The notes under the pieces: generated by a model
What the model was told of the DNA's origin: nothing
Database searches by the model: none
Seen by the model: the letters and a program-made list of their open reading frames with translations, nothing else
Source: Acidimicrobiia bacterium
GTDB taxonomy: Bacteria; Actinomycetota; Acidimicrobiia; IMCC26256; PALSA-610
Assembly (NCBI GenBank): GCA_027494135.1
Contig: JAOSJK010000012.1
Coordinates: 672,795-736,794, forward strand
Length of the DNA: 64,000 nt
Reading direction: 5' to 3'
Shown: one piece after another, positions 45,682-55,269 of the stretch
How the letters are laid out: every line of letters starts with the position of its first letter
How positions within the stretch are numbered: the stretch's first letter is position 1
Program-made: the position numbers and the translations under genes

Positions 45682-46572
45682 CTATCCCGCGTGGCGGTTG
45701 ATCTTGGGCGGCAGGAGGAACGGGTACTGGCGACGGCGGACCCTGCGCTGCCAGACGCGGTCGGCCTTACGGAGGCTGACCATCGTCGCCCAGAGGCGCG
45801 CATCCGACGCGTACGTCTTGTCGACTTCCTTGCGCGTGATCTCCGGTGCGACGCGCTTGTTCGCTTCCTCGATCGCGTACGGCAGCCAGGCCGAGAGGCC
45901 CTCCTTGTTCAGGTTCCCCAGGAAGTCGACGATCGCCGAGCGTGCCTCGTGGAAGACGCTGACCGCATCCCGCACGACGAACCGCTTCACGGGCCAGCGC
46001 ATCAGCCACGGCAGTGCCGACGTGAAGAGGCCGAAGTCGAGCTCGTCGGCGCCGCTCTCGTCGCGCATGAACGGTGTCGTCACGTCGATCTGGACCGCCT
46101 CTCCGTCGATCCACGCCCAGTTCGCCAGCTGCTCGTCGAGCGCGAGCCGCGGTGACGCGATCGCGACGACGTGGTCGAAGATCGCCTCGACCAGCGGGTG
46201 ACCGTCGGCGGGGTCGGCGGCGCGCAGTTGCGCAGGGCCGAGGCGGTCCTTCGGGAGCACCGGCTGCACGAGGTAGGCGGCTATGCGCCCGTCGGGTCGC
46301 GGCACGTCGTACAGCTCCGAGTCGACGACCTTGACACCTGCGGCGCGGAGGCCGGCCACGTAGCGCCCCACCACCTCGCCATACCGGTCGAGGGAGGCTC
46401 GATCCTCGAAGATCGGCAGGCGCTTGCACGCATACTCCGGGGCCTCGCGCGGCCAACCGAGAACCAGCGAGATCTCCCCGTATCCGAGTACGGCGAGGCC
46501 CGACTCGTCGAGGGTGTCGAGGGCCCTCTGCACCTCCGCTTCGAGGACGCGCAGGTCAGCCGAGAGGTCCAT
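45682..46572 (-). CDS. Uncharacterised protein, possibly kinase-like (DUF6206-type)
   Basis: About 296 residues from ATG 46572; a GTG nine bases upstream is also possible. The N-terminal lobe pattern (LAVLGYGEISLVLGWP, then YACKRLPIF with Lys) and a later NWAWIDGEAVQIDVTTPFM recall the nucleotide loop, lysine and DxD of a protein-kinase-like fold. The likeness to actinobacterial DUF6206 proteins is from memory and uncertain. It is 36-45 bp after the acyl-CoA dehydrogenase gene and ends the five-gene leftward operon. No known substrate. Confidence 0.55.
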   Translation of the reverse strand: MDLSADLRVLEAEVQRALDTLDESGLAVLGYGEISLVLGWPREAPEYACKRLPIFEDRASLDRYGEVVGRYVAGLRAAGVKVVDSELYDVPRPDGRIAAYLVQPVLPKDRLGPAQLRAADPADGHPLVEAIFDHVVAIASPRLALDEQLANWAWIDGEAVQIDVTTPFMRDESGADELDFGLFTSALPWLMRWPVKRFVVRDAVSVFHEARSAIVDFLGNLNKEGLSAWLPYAIEEANKRVAPEITRKEVDKTYASDARLWATMVSLRKADRVWQRRVRRRQYPFLLPPKINRHAG

Positions 46573-46616
46573 CGCGGTCACACTCGCACTCTACCGATGG
46601 GCCACCGGATCGGGAG

Positions 46617-47807
46617 TCACAGCTTGTCGGCCGCGACGATGCTCAGCACCTCGTTGCAGCCGTCCTCGATCATCGAGGCGCGGGCGTCTCGCAGGATCTT
46701 CTCGATCGGGTACTCACGCGTCAGCCCGTTGCCGCCGAAGATCTGGAGTGCCGCGCTCGCCACGTCGAAGGCCGTCTGCGTCGCGAACGTCTTGGAGGCG
46801 ACAGCGAGCTCCAGCCGTGGTCCGTTCAGCGCGAGTGAGACGATCGCCCTGCGGCTGAGTGCAGTGGCGGCCTCGACGCGCCGGTACATGTCGAACAGTC
46901 GAGCCTTCACGCTCTGGTGCTCGATGATCGGCGCGCCGCCCTGGACGCGGTCCTTGGCGTAGTCGATCGCGAGCTCCAGAGCCGCCCTGGCCAGCCCCGA
47001 GAAGGTGGAACCCATCCCGCTGTTGGCGTTCGAGAGCACGACATCCATCCCGATGCCCATAACTTCGGGCGGCACGATCATGTAGCTCTCGGGGATCCGC
47101 ACCCCGTCGAAGAAGATCTCGCCCTGGTTCAGCGCGCGCTGGCCGATCTTGTCGAGCGGCTTGCCCTTCGTCACTCCCGGGACATCCAGAGGAACCAGGA
47201 ACGAGCCGACTCCGAGCTCGCCGTCACCCATGTCGACCGCGCAGAAGAGCGACGTAGCCGTAGCGATCGTGCCGTTGCTCACCCAGGCCGACTTCTGGCC
47301 GTTGATGACGAACTCGTCGCCTTCCTTGCGGGCGATGACGTTGGGGGCCTTGGCCCACTCCCCCACACGATCGCCCTGCATGATGAAGTCGGAACCGTGG
47401 TCGGGCTCCGTCGCGCACCAGCAACCGACTTGACCCTCGCCCGAGAACCGCTCGATGAGGTCTTCGCGCCCGGTCAGGGTCGCGGCCATGCGCGGGAAGC
47501 CGTGCACGCCGAAGCTGATCGAGAGCCCGGCGTCGCCCCAGCCCTGCTCCTCGCTGATGATGCAGCGCATCCTGGCCTGCTGGAGCGGCGTCAGGTCGGG
47601 AGAGGCCGAGATCTCGTCGAGCCCCAGATCGTCGTGTCTGCGGAACACGTCCCAGAGCTCCGAGCCGGGAGCGATCACGTCGGCGGGGTCCGCGAGCTTG
47701 TCGAGGCGCTGCCCCACGGGCCGCATGACCTCCTCCGCGAAGCGGTGGATCGTCTCGCGGACCTGCCGCTCCTCGTCGCTGAGAGGGGAGTCCCACTCGA
47801 TGAACAT
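46617..47807 (-). CDS. Acyl-CoA dehydrogenase
   Basis: 396 residues, intact. Markers are RCIISEEQGWGDAGLSISFG, CATEPDHGSDFI, FVINGQKSAWVSNGT and PLDKIGQRALNQGEIFFDGV. The C-terminus is FGGNGLTREYPIEKILRDAR, then IEDGCNEVLSIVAADKL, with a Glu at the base position but EDGC in place of EGTS. That motif marks a distinct subgroup, so the substrate is probably not a simple fatty acyl-CoA. It lies downstream of thiolase, acyl-CoA synthetase and nitroreductase genes on one transcript. Confidence 0.9.
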   Translation of the reverse strand: MFIEWDSPLSDEERQVRETIHRFAEEVMRPVGQRLDKLADPADVIAPGSELWDVFRRHDDLGLDEISASPDLTPLQQARMRCIISEEQGWGDAGLSISFGVHGFPRMAATLTGREDLIERFSGEGQVGCWCATEPDHGSDFIMQGDRVGEWAKAPNVIARKEGDEFVINGQKSAWVSNGTIATATSLFCAVDMGDGELGVGSFLVPLDVPGVTKGKPLDKIGQRALNQGEIFFDGVRIPESYMIVPPEVMGIGMDVVLSNANSGMGSTFSGLARAALELAIDYAKDRVQGGAPIIEHQSVKARLFDMYRRVEAATALSRRAIVSLALNGPRLELAVASKTFATQTAFDVASAALQIFGGNGLTREYPIEKILRDARASMIEDGCNEVLSIVAADKL

Positions 47808-47864
47808 CTCGTGCTCCTTCCGGAGGGCCCTGCCCTCCCGATCGAAACCTGCCGAGCCCAGAAC

Positions 47865-48675
47865 CTACGACCCGGGTGCCCCGAGGAACTCACCGTCGAG
47901 CCCCAACGCCTTCATCACGTACGCAAGCTCCGCCGTCGCGCCAGGGCAGGGGCGCCTCGTCCTGGAGCATCTTCGCGGAGCGCAGCTCCTCGTCGACCGC
48001 CTGGTCCGGCACGAACGACGCGCCGTGCGAGTTCTCGAAGAAGAGGTCGGTGAACGGGCGCTTCTTGGTCTGGCCACCCGCCTCCCACGACTCGGCCGGG
48101 TACCCGACCGACTGGATGCAGACCGGGATCGCCGTGGCGGGTAGCTCGAGCAGGCCGGCGACCTGCTCCAGCCGCGGGCTGCTCATGAGACACGTACCGA
48201 GCCCCTCGTCGTACGCGATGAGAGTCGCCTGGGCGACGGCCTGGCCGACGTCCATCATCGCCAGGGGCGACACCGCCGCCTCCTGCCACATGGCCCCGAA
48301 GAAGGGCCGGAGTGCGCGGTTCACCAGCCCCTTCGTCGCCTCCGCGTCGACGCCCAGCCGGCGCTGATCGGCGAGGTCGCAGAGCCTCTCGATCCAGTTG
48401 TCGATCTGGTACGCGTCGGTGTCGGCGTACCAGAAGATGAAGGCGGGCGCGGTCTGCATCTGCTGGTAGCCGAGCGGCGGGGTGATCGCCTGCATCAGCT
48501 CCGGCGACGCGTCTCTGCGCCAGATGACGATCGCGCTCGTGTTGCCCACGTTGCCTACGCACGAGGCCCTGCGTGCGGCCTCGAGCATCTTCTGGATCTT
48601 CTCCCGCTCGACCGGCCGGTGCGGCAAGTAGAACCGGATCGAGCGCCGCCGTCCGAGAACTTCCTTCAGCTCCAT
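47865..48675 (-). CDS. Nitroreductase-family flavoprotein, frameshifted near base 47940
   Basis: About 270 residues from ATG 48675. The start KEVLGRRRSIRFYLPHRPVE binds FMN phosphate through the Arg cluster. Later parts are AARRASCVGNVGNTSAIVIW, DVGQAVAQATLIAYDEGLGT and PVCIQSVGYPAESWEAGGQ. The natural C-terminus (AELAYVMKALGLDGEFLG) is in another frame after a GGGCAGGGG stretch. Members reduce nitro groups, flavins, quinones or enoyl compounds. Placement within a CoA operon suggests an ene-reduction. Confidence 0.85.
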
Positions 48676-48688
48676 GCTCTACCTCTCT

Positions 48689-50275
48689 CTACGCCTTACC
48701 GCCGGTTCCCGCCCGCTCGCGGTCCCACGTGTCGGGCCCGACGCCGTCGCGCTTGAGGGCGCCCTTCTGCACCCGGTGCGTCTCGGTCTTCGGGAGCTCG
48801 TCACGGAGCTCGATGTAGCGCGGGACCATGAACTTCGCCATGCGTGGCTCCACGAACGAGAGGAGATCCTCGGGTGCGAGCTCCTCTCCCTCCTTCAGCA
48901 CGACGACAGCCATGACGTCGTCTTCGCCGAGCTCGGAAGGAACTCCGAAGACCGCCGACTCGAGCACCGCGGGGTGGGCGTTGATCTCGCGCTCCACCTC
49001 CCACGAGGAGATGTTCTCCCCACGGCGACGCATCGAGTCGGTCTTGCGGTCTACGAAGTAGAGCCAGCCCTCGGCGTCCTGGGTGACCAGGTCGCCGGTG
49101 TGGAACCAACCGGCCCGGATCCGCGCCGCACCGGCCTCGGCGTTCTTGTAGTACTCGACCTTGCGCCTCTCCGGGTCGTCTACCTCGAAGATCAGCTCTC
49201 CCGGCTCCCCGATAGGAACATCGGCACCGTCGTCGTCGATGATTCGGAACGGCGCGGGCGATCTCCCGATCGAGCCTTTCGGGCCGTCGCCGAAGTTCAT
49301 CGTGGCGAAGCCACCTCCGTCGGTGGCTGCGTAACCCTCGATGATGTGCACACCGAAGCGCTCCTCGAAGGCGGCCCAGACCTCGGCCGGGCACGCGGCC
49401 GAGAAGACCGTCTTCACCAGGTTGTCGCGATCGGAGTCGCGCTCGGGCTGCTTCATCAGGATGGGGATCATCGCCCCGAGCGCGTTGAAGGTCGTGACCT
49501 TGTACCGGCGGATCTCGTCCCAGAAGCGGCTCGCGGAGAACTTGCGCGAGAGGGCGACCGGGGCACCGACGGCGAGCGCTCTGGTGCACGTGAGCCAGAG
49601 CGCGTTCGCGTGGAAGACGGGCAGGCACGTGTAGATGACGTCGTCGGGTTGGACGAACGCGCCGAATGCCTTCAGACCATCTGGGTTGACGGTTCCGTAG
49701 CGCTGAACGACGCCCTTCGGCGCACCAGTGGTGCCCGAGGTGTACATGATCGCCGAGATCGCGCCGGGGTCGATGGCGACGCCCGGATCGGCATCGGAGG
49801 CGTCCATGACCTCCGCGAGCGTCGTCCAGCCCTCGGGCACGGCCGCGTCGGGTGACTCGGTGGTGTCGAGCACGAACGTCCGGACCTTCGGGAGGTCGCC
49901 GGCCACCGCGGCCACCGAGTCGGCGAAGTCGGGGTGCACGACGAGCACCTGCGCGTCGGAGTCGTCGATCACGTGGCGCAGGCTCTCGCCGACCAGCCCC
50001 GTGTTCACCGGCACCGCGTAGGCAGAGAGCTTCTGCGTGCCCCAGTAGAGGTAGAGCCACTCCGGCTCGTTCGGCATCATGATCGCGACGCCAACGCCGC
50101 TGCCCACGCCGAGGGCCGCCAAGCCGTTCGCGGCGCGGTTCACCTGCCGGTTCAGCTCCGCGAACGAGATCACCCGTTCGTCGAAGAACATGTAGGGCGA
50201 TTCGCCCTTCGCCGCGGCCTGTTCCTCGAGGAGCGCCGCCATGGTGGACGGTGCCGCGGGCTCCGCTGCCGTCAC
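48689..50275 (-). CDS. AMP-dependent acyl-CoA synthetase
   Basis: 528 residues of the ANL superfamily. The P-loop is MYTSGTTGAPKGVVQR; later come EGYAATDGG (YGxTE position), GWFHTGDLVTQDAEGWLYFV and the hinge RKTDSMRRRGENISSWEVE. Near the end, LPKTETHRVQKGALKRDG has Arg where the adenylation Lys of LPxTxxGK usually stands, although a Lys follows closely. This resembles the carnitine/crotonobetaine-type ligases and other CaiC-like proteins. It would load a carboxylic acid on CoA for the enzymes around it. Start ATG overlaps the thiolase stop by 4 nt. Confidence 0.9.
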   Translation of the reverse strand: MTAAEPAAPSTMAALLEEQAAAKGESPYMFFDERVISFAELNRQVNRAANGLAALGVGSGVGVAIMMPNEPEWLYLYWGTQKLSAYAVPVNTGLVGESLRHVIDDSDAQVLVVHPDFADSVAAVAGDLPKVRTFVLDTTESPDAAVPEGWTTLAEVMDASDADPGVAIDPGAISAIMYTSGTTGAPKGVVQRYGTVNPDGLKAFGAFVQPDDVIYTCLPVFHANALWLTCTRALAVGAPVALSRKFSASRFWDEIRRYKVTTFNALGAMIPILMKQPERDSDRDNLVKTVFSAACPAEVWAAFEERFGVHIIEGYAATDGGGFATMNFGDGPKGSIGRSPAPFRIIDDDGADVPIGEPGELIFEVDDPERRKVEYYKNAEAGAARIRAGWFHTGDLVTQDAEGWLYFVDRKTDSMRRRGENISSWEVEREINAHPAVLESAVFGVPSELGEDDVMAVVVLKEGEELAPEDLLSFVEPRMAKFMVPRYIELRDELPKTETHRVQKGALKRDGVGPDTWDRERAGTGGKA

Positions 50276-51536
50276 CCCGCGCTCCCGACGCCCTCGAAGA
50301 TGTGAACAGCGACTGCGGCCTCACCCGTGCCGATGAACCCACCGCCGTTCTCGGTCATCCCAATGCGCGCTCCATCGACCTGCCGCTCACCGGCGTCGCC
50401 GCGTAGCTGGTAGACGATCTCGGCGATCTGCGCGAGGCCCGAGGCCCCGATCGGGTGCCCACGGCACTCCAGCCCTCCGGAGGGGTTCACCGGCATGGCT
50501 CCACCGAGGGCCGTCGCGCCCGACTCGGCGTACCGCCCACCCTCGCCCTCTCCGCAGAACCCCAGCGCCTCGGTCAGCGCGAGCTCCCCGAAGGCCGTCG
50601 CGTCGTGGACCTCCGCGACATCCACGTCTTCGGCGCCGACTCCTGCCTGTTCGTAGGCGCGCCGCGCAGCACGGCCCGACTCGCCGGGTGTGCCGCCCGA
50701 GGCGAGCACCGATGCCCTCACCTTCACCGGGCGCACGTCGGCGAAGCGCGCGAGCGCGTCGCCCGAGACGAGGATCGCTGCGGCAGCGCCGTCGCCCATG
50801 GGAGCACACATCGCCCGCGTGAGCGGGTAGGAGACGAGCCGGTCGGCGATGACCTCCTCGACGCTCATCGTCATCCGGTACTGGGCATCGGGGTTCAGCG
50901 ACCCGTGGTGGTGATTCTTGGAGGCGATGATCGCGAGTTGCTCCTGCGTCGAGCCGTACTTCTCGATGTGTGCTCTTGCGCCGGTCGCGTAGATGTCCAT
51001 GAACGGGCTGCGCGCGCCACCGCCCTCACCCTTCTTCAGCTCCCCACGCTCCTCCATCTCGGCGCGCTTGCGCTCGGCCTCCGCCTGCATCGCGGCGATG
51101 AGGGCGCGGGTCACCTCGACGTCGGTACCGGCGATGAACGAGTCGAAGCCCTTCTTCTTCTCCTCCGGACCGGCATCCCTGGCGACGAAGGTCTTCTCTG
51201 CGCCCACCGCGAGAGCGACGTCGTACGCCCCGGCCGCGACGCCGAGCCAGGCGCCGTGGAAGGCCGACGAGCCCCCTGCACATGCGTTCTCGACGTTCAT
51301 GATCGGGATCTCCGCGTACCCGAGCGGGCCGAGCGCGACCTGACCGCGGATGCAGTGCTGGCCGATCTGCATCCCCAGCCGGCGTTGGAGAACCAGGCAG
51401 CCTCGACGTCGGACTGGGCCACCGGGCTGTGCCGCATCATGTTCTGCATCACCGACTCGGTGAGGTCCTTGATGCCCGACTCCGGGTACTTGCCGAACGG
51501 GATCATCCCGACTGCGGCCACATACACGTCTCTCAT
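50272..51536 (-). CDS. Thiolase-fold protein (SCPx/lipid-transfer type), frameshifted near base 51375
   Basis: About 421 residues from ATG 51536, with GGGGAGG just upstream. The N-terminus (MRDVYVAAVGMIPFGKYPES) lies in one frame; from MQIGQHCIRGQVALG it continues in another. The nucleophile Cys is in NVENACAGGSSAFHGA; AEVHDATAFGELAL and LECRGHPIGASGLAQ supply the His residues. This is the SCPx-thiolase pattern, as in sterol side-chain cleavage, and unlike the classical thiolase at base 2. The archaeal-type second Cys is absent (ENGGGFIGTGEAAV). It may need a DUF35 partner, which is not seen here. Confidence 0.85.
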
Positions 51537-51720
51537 GGCGCCTCCCCGCTGCACGCGGTGTGAAAAGTCGTCCGCATCATCGACGCTGGAACGAGCGTCG
51601 CGCAAACGGGCGACGGGCGCGGTCCGACCTGCCCGTTCGACGGCCACATGAAGCGACATCCGGCCCGGATTCCCTCTCCGCGGGCTGCGCTCGCGACCGT
51701 GTCGGTGCCAGACTCCCGGC

Positions 51721-52545
51721 GTGACGAAGCTCTCCGGCGCCCACGCGATCATCACCGGCGGGTCCGAGGGGATCGGCCTGGCCACCGCCGAGGCGATGAT
51801 CGCCCGGGGGGCGCGCGTCTCGCTCGTGGCCCGCAGCGAGGAGAAGCTGGCGGCGGCGAAGGCCTCGCTGGGCGGTTCGGCGGAGACCGTCGCCGCCGAC
51901 GTCGCCGATGCCGACGCGCTCGCCGAGGCGGTCGGCGCTCTCACGGCCGCGCAGGGGCCCTGCGACGTTCTGGTCACGTCGGCCGGCTACTCGCACCCGG
52001 GGCACTTCATGGAGATCCCCCCCGAGGAGTTCCGCCGGCAGATGGAGGTCAACTTCCTCGGCACCGTGCACGCGACCCGACTCGTGCTGCCCTCGATGGT
52101 GGAGCGTCGGCGCGGGCACGTCTGCGTGGTGTCGTCTGTCGCCGGTTTCCTCGGCGTCTTCGGCTTCACCGCGTACTCCCCGACGAAGTTCGCGGTGAAG
52201 GGCTTCGCCGAGTCGCTGCGCGACGAGGTCCACCCGCACGGCGTGCGGGTCTCGATCCTCTATCCGCCCGACACCGAGACGCCCGGCTTCCGCACCGAGA
52301 ACGAGGGCAAGCCCGAGGAGTGCGCTCGGATCTCCGCGACCATCAAGCCGATCAGCGCCGAGCGCGTCGGGAAGGCCGTGGTGCATGGCATCGAGCGCAA
52401 CAGGATCCACATCACCGCCGACCCTCTCTCCGCGGTGCTGCTGCGGGGTGTCGGCTTCCTGGGGCCGGTGCTCCGGGGGATGAGCGACCGCGCGGTCCGG
52501 CAGGTGAGGCGCGAGCGCGGTGGCGGTGCCGCCGCGCCGCCCTAG
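51721..52545 (+). CDS. SDR, 3-ketodihydrosphingosine reductase-like
   Basis: 274 residues from GTG 51721. The NADP loop is TGGSEGIGLATAEAMIARGA with VARSEEKL, followed by TSAGYSHPGHFMEIPPEEFR, SSVAGFLGVFGFTAYSPTKF (catalytic Ser, Tyr, Lys), and RVSILYPPDTETPGFRTENE. The PPDTxTPGF(xxE) stretch and the extra C-terminal hydrophobic segment are features of KDSR/TSC10-type reductases that act on 3-ketosphinganine. The stop overlaps that of the convergent PLP lyase-like gene by 4 bp. Use in making or breaking a sphingoid base is inference. Confidence 0.72.
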   Translation: MTKLSGAHAIITGGSEGIGLATAEAMIARGARVSLVARSEEKLAAAKASLGGSAETVAADVADADALAEAVGALTAAQGPCDVLVTSAGYSHPGHFMEIPPEEFRRQMEVNFLGTVHATRLVLPSMVERRRGHVCVVSSVAGFLGVFGFTAYSPTKFAVKGFAESLRDEVHPHGVRVSILYPPDTETPGFRTENEGKPEECARISATIKPISAERVGKAVVHGIERNRIHITADPLSAVLLRGVGFLGPVLRGMSDRAVRQVRRERGGGAAAPP

Positions 52546-53760
52546 GAGTAGCGGACTTCCTTGCCCTTCGACTCGCCGTGGTTCGCGACCGCGAACGCCA
52601 GGTCGGCGAGCAGCTCGTCGGCGACGGCCGTGTGCGCGGGCGAGAGCATCAGGTGCAGGCCGGCCGGATCGGTGTTGCGGTTCAGGCTCCAGCCGCGGTC
52701 GTCCATCACATCGGCGACGGCGTAGAGGTCGTAGCTGTCCGACTCGAACGCGAGCACCGGGCCCACCGGGTCGCCGCAGATGCGCAGGCCCTCGATGCCC
52801 TCGATGCCGTCGCGTACCTTCGCCGTAGTCGCCGCCAGATCTCGCACGATCTCGAGGTATCCGTCTACCCCGAGGTACGACATGACAGCCCATGCCGTCG
52901 CGAGCGGCGCGGCGGGCCGCGCGCCGGCGATCGCAGGTGACCCGTACAGGCCGGCGGGCCACCGGTCGAAGAGGAAGACCTGATGGCCGAACCAGTCGGC
53001 GTCGCGGTGCAGCACCACCGACGCTCCCTTGGTCGTGTACCCGTACTTGTGCACGTCGGCGGAGATCTCGGTCACCCCTGGCACCCGGAAGTCCCAGGGC
53101 GGCACGTCGTGTCCGAGGCGCTCCAGGAACGGCAGCACGAACCCGCCGATGCAGCCGTCGACGTGACAGCCGGCGCCCTGCTCGGCGGCGAGTGCAGCGA
53201 GATCGGCGACGGGGTCCATCACGCCGTGCGGGTACGAGAACGCAGACGCCACGACTACGGCGGTGTCGGCACCGATCACCTTCGCCGCCTCCGCGACGTC
53301 GGCGCGGTAGCCGGAGTCGAGCGGGACCGGCACGACCTCCATGCCGAAGTAGTGCGCCGCCTTCGAGTAGGCGGGATGCGCCGATACCGCCGCGACGATC
53401 TTCGGCCGCTCTACACCCCGCGCCCGAGCGCGCTCCCGGCTCACGAGCATCGACATGAGGATCGACTCCGTGCCGCCCGAGGTCATGGTGCCGCCACCGT
53501 CTTCGGGGAGGTTCACCAGATCACCCGTCCAGGTGACAACCTCCTTCTCCAACGCAGCCAGCTCCGGGAACTTGAACGGGTTCAGAGCGTTGCCGAAGAG
53601 ATAGCGGTTGTTCGCCTCGACTATCAGGTCCTCGAGGTCGTGCCGCCCCCGTCGGGTAGACGAGCCCGAAGAGACGCGCTCCGTGCACCGAGGGCTCACG
53701 CGCCTGGCGGGCATCTAGGTCGGCGAGGATCTCGCTCGCAGAACGGCCCTGGTCGCGCAT
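52542..53760 (-). CDS. PLP-dependent lyase/decarboxylase, sphingosine-1-phosphate lyase-like (first), frameshifted near base 53645
   Basis: About 405 residues from ATG 53760 (MRDQGRSASEILADLDARQA). After a C5 run the frame changes at RHDLEDLIVEANNRYLFGNA. The fold-type I PLP site is plain: GGGTMTSGGTESILMSMLVS, AHPAYSKAAHYFGME, HVDGCIGGFVLPF, and Lys in ISADVHKYGYTTKGASVVL. The HKYG...KG arrangement and lack of the usual glutamate decarboxylase features place it near sphingosine-1-phosphate lyase. The bacterial relatives are mostly uncharacterised. A second such gene is at 59579. Confidence 0.75.
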
Positions 53761-53824
53761 ATCTGTCTCCTGGATCCTCGACTACCGGCACACTGACGCT
53801 ATCGGCAGTGAGCGCCCGCCGGCG

Positions 53825-55131
53825 TCACGCCGAGTCGGACGCTGCCACCCGACCGGTCGCCGCCGCTTCCTCAGACCACTCCTCGGGCGATGAGGACCCG
53901 TTGAGATCGCCGCGCGACTCGGCCCGATAGCGGTCGTTGGCCCATGTGAGGAAGCGCTCCACTCCGCGCACCATGTAGTCGGTCCGTAGCGAGTGGAAGA
54001 TCTCGAACGCGTGTTGGGCACCGCGCAATGCCACGAAGGCGACCGGCTCGTGCGAGACATCCCGCAACGCGTCGACGAAGTCGACTGCACCGTCGAAGGT
54101 CGCGAGCGAGTCGCCCGTCCCGTGGACGACCAGGAACGGAGGCGCGTCGGCGTTCACCCGGCACAGGGGGAGCCACGCTCGAATGCCGCGGGGTCATCGT
54201 CGAACCGGCGCTTCAGCACGATGCGCTCGATGAAGCCACCGAGGCCATCGCGTCCGCGACCGTGCCGGCCCCGGTTGGTCCAGTCGTAGACCCCGTAGAA
54301 CGGAACGGCGGCGCGCAGCGAGGTGTCGACCTGCTCGAAGCCTGGTTGGTACTCGGGGTCGTTCGGCGTGAGTGCAGCCAGGGCGGTGAGATGGCCACCG
54401 GCCGATCCCCCCGTGATGCAGACGAAGTCGGGGTCTCCACCGTGGTCTGCGATGTGCTCCCGGATCCAGGCGATAGAGCGCTTGACATCTTCGATGTGTG
54501 CGGGGAACGTCGACTTCGGGCTCAGGCGGTAGTTGATCGCGACGACCACCCATCCGCGCGCCGCCATGTGCATCACCAGGGGGAGAGCCTGCTGGCGCTT
54601 GTTGCCAACCGTCCACCCACCACCGTGCACCTGGAGCAGGACCGGGGCGCCGCTCGTTCCCTCGCGGGGCCCGTACACGTCGAGGAGGTGACGGCGTCCC
54701 GCGCCTTCGGCATACCTCAGGTTTCGCGCAACCTTCACTCGCCGATCCCTCAAGAGGAACGGGATCATCAACGGGAGCCGCGGCAGCCGCCCACGCTCGG
54801 GCTCGGGAGCGGCTCCGAGGGCTCCGGCAATAGCCGCATCGACCTCCGTCGCGGAGCGACGCGAAGAGGCCACGAGTGCGAGCAGCCCGGCCCACGGCGC
54901 GAGCGTGATGCCGAGACCCACCCAGCCCGGCCAGGCATCGAGTGCCCCGAAAGCGACGAAGACGGCCGTCGCCGCTGCCTGCCATGAGAGGTGGTGTGCC
55001 GCCAGCTCACCCGTCACCCAGCCCGCGAAGAACGACGGTACGAGAAAGTAGGAGCGCGGCTTGCGCGGCCAGTGCGCGTTGACCGTGAACGCCGCGCCCC
55101 AGATGCTCACCGCCAGGAACGCCCAAGACAT
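53825..55131 (-). CDS. Membrane-anchored alpha/beta hydrolase (BD-FAE/HSL-type esterase), frameshifted near base 54165
   Basis: About 435 residues from ATG 55131. Residues 1-90 hold two or three membrane segments (MSWAFLAVSIWGAAFTV, AWPGWVGLGITLAPWAGLLA). The catalytic domain begins with HLLDVYGPREGTSGAPVLLQ, then HGGGWTVGNKRQQALP, AINYRLSPKSTFPAHIEDVK, and the nucleophile ITGGSAGGHLTALAA. After the frameshift come Asp in VVHGTGDSLATFD and His in GAQHAFEIFHSLRTDY. It cleaves ester bonds, with the active domain probably held at the membrane. Lipid or polyketide esters are likely. Confidence 0.82.
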
Positions 55132-55269
55132 GCCTACATTCTCCCCCCACCGTGACACTCCGATGCAGACCCGGCATAGCGCCATGGCTGATCCCCGCAT
55201 CGGAGGCCCCGAGCGCGTTGCGGCGGATAGCGTGCGGGCCGGGGATCGGCGCCGGCTGAGGAGGCATTG

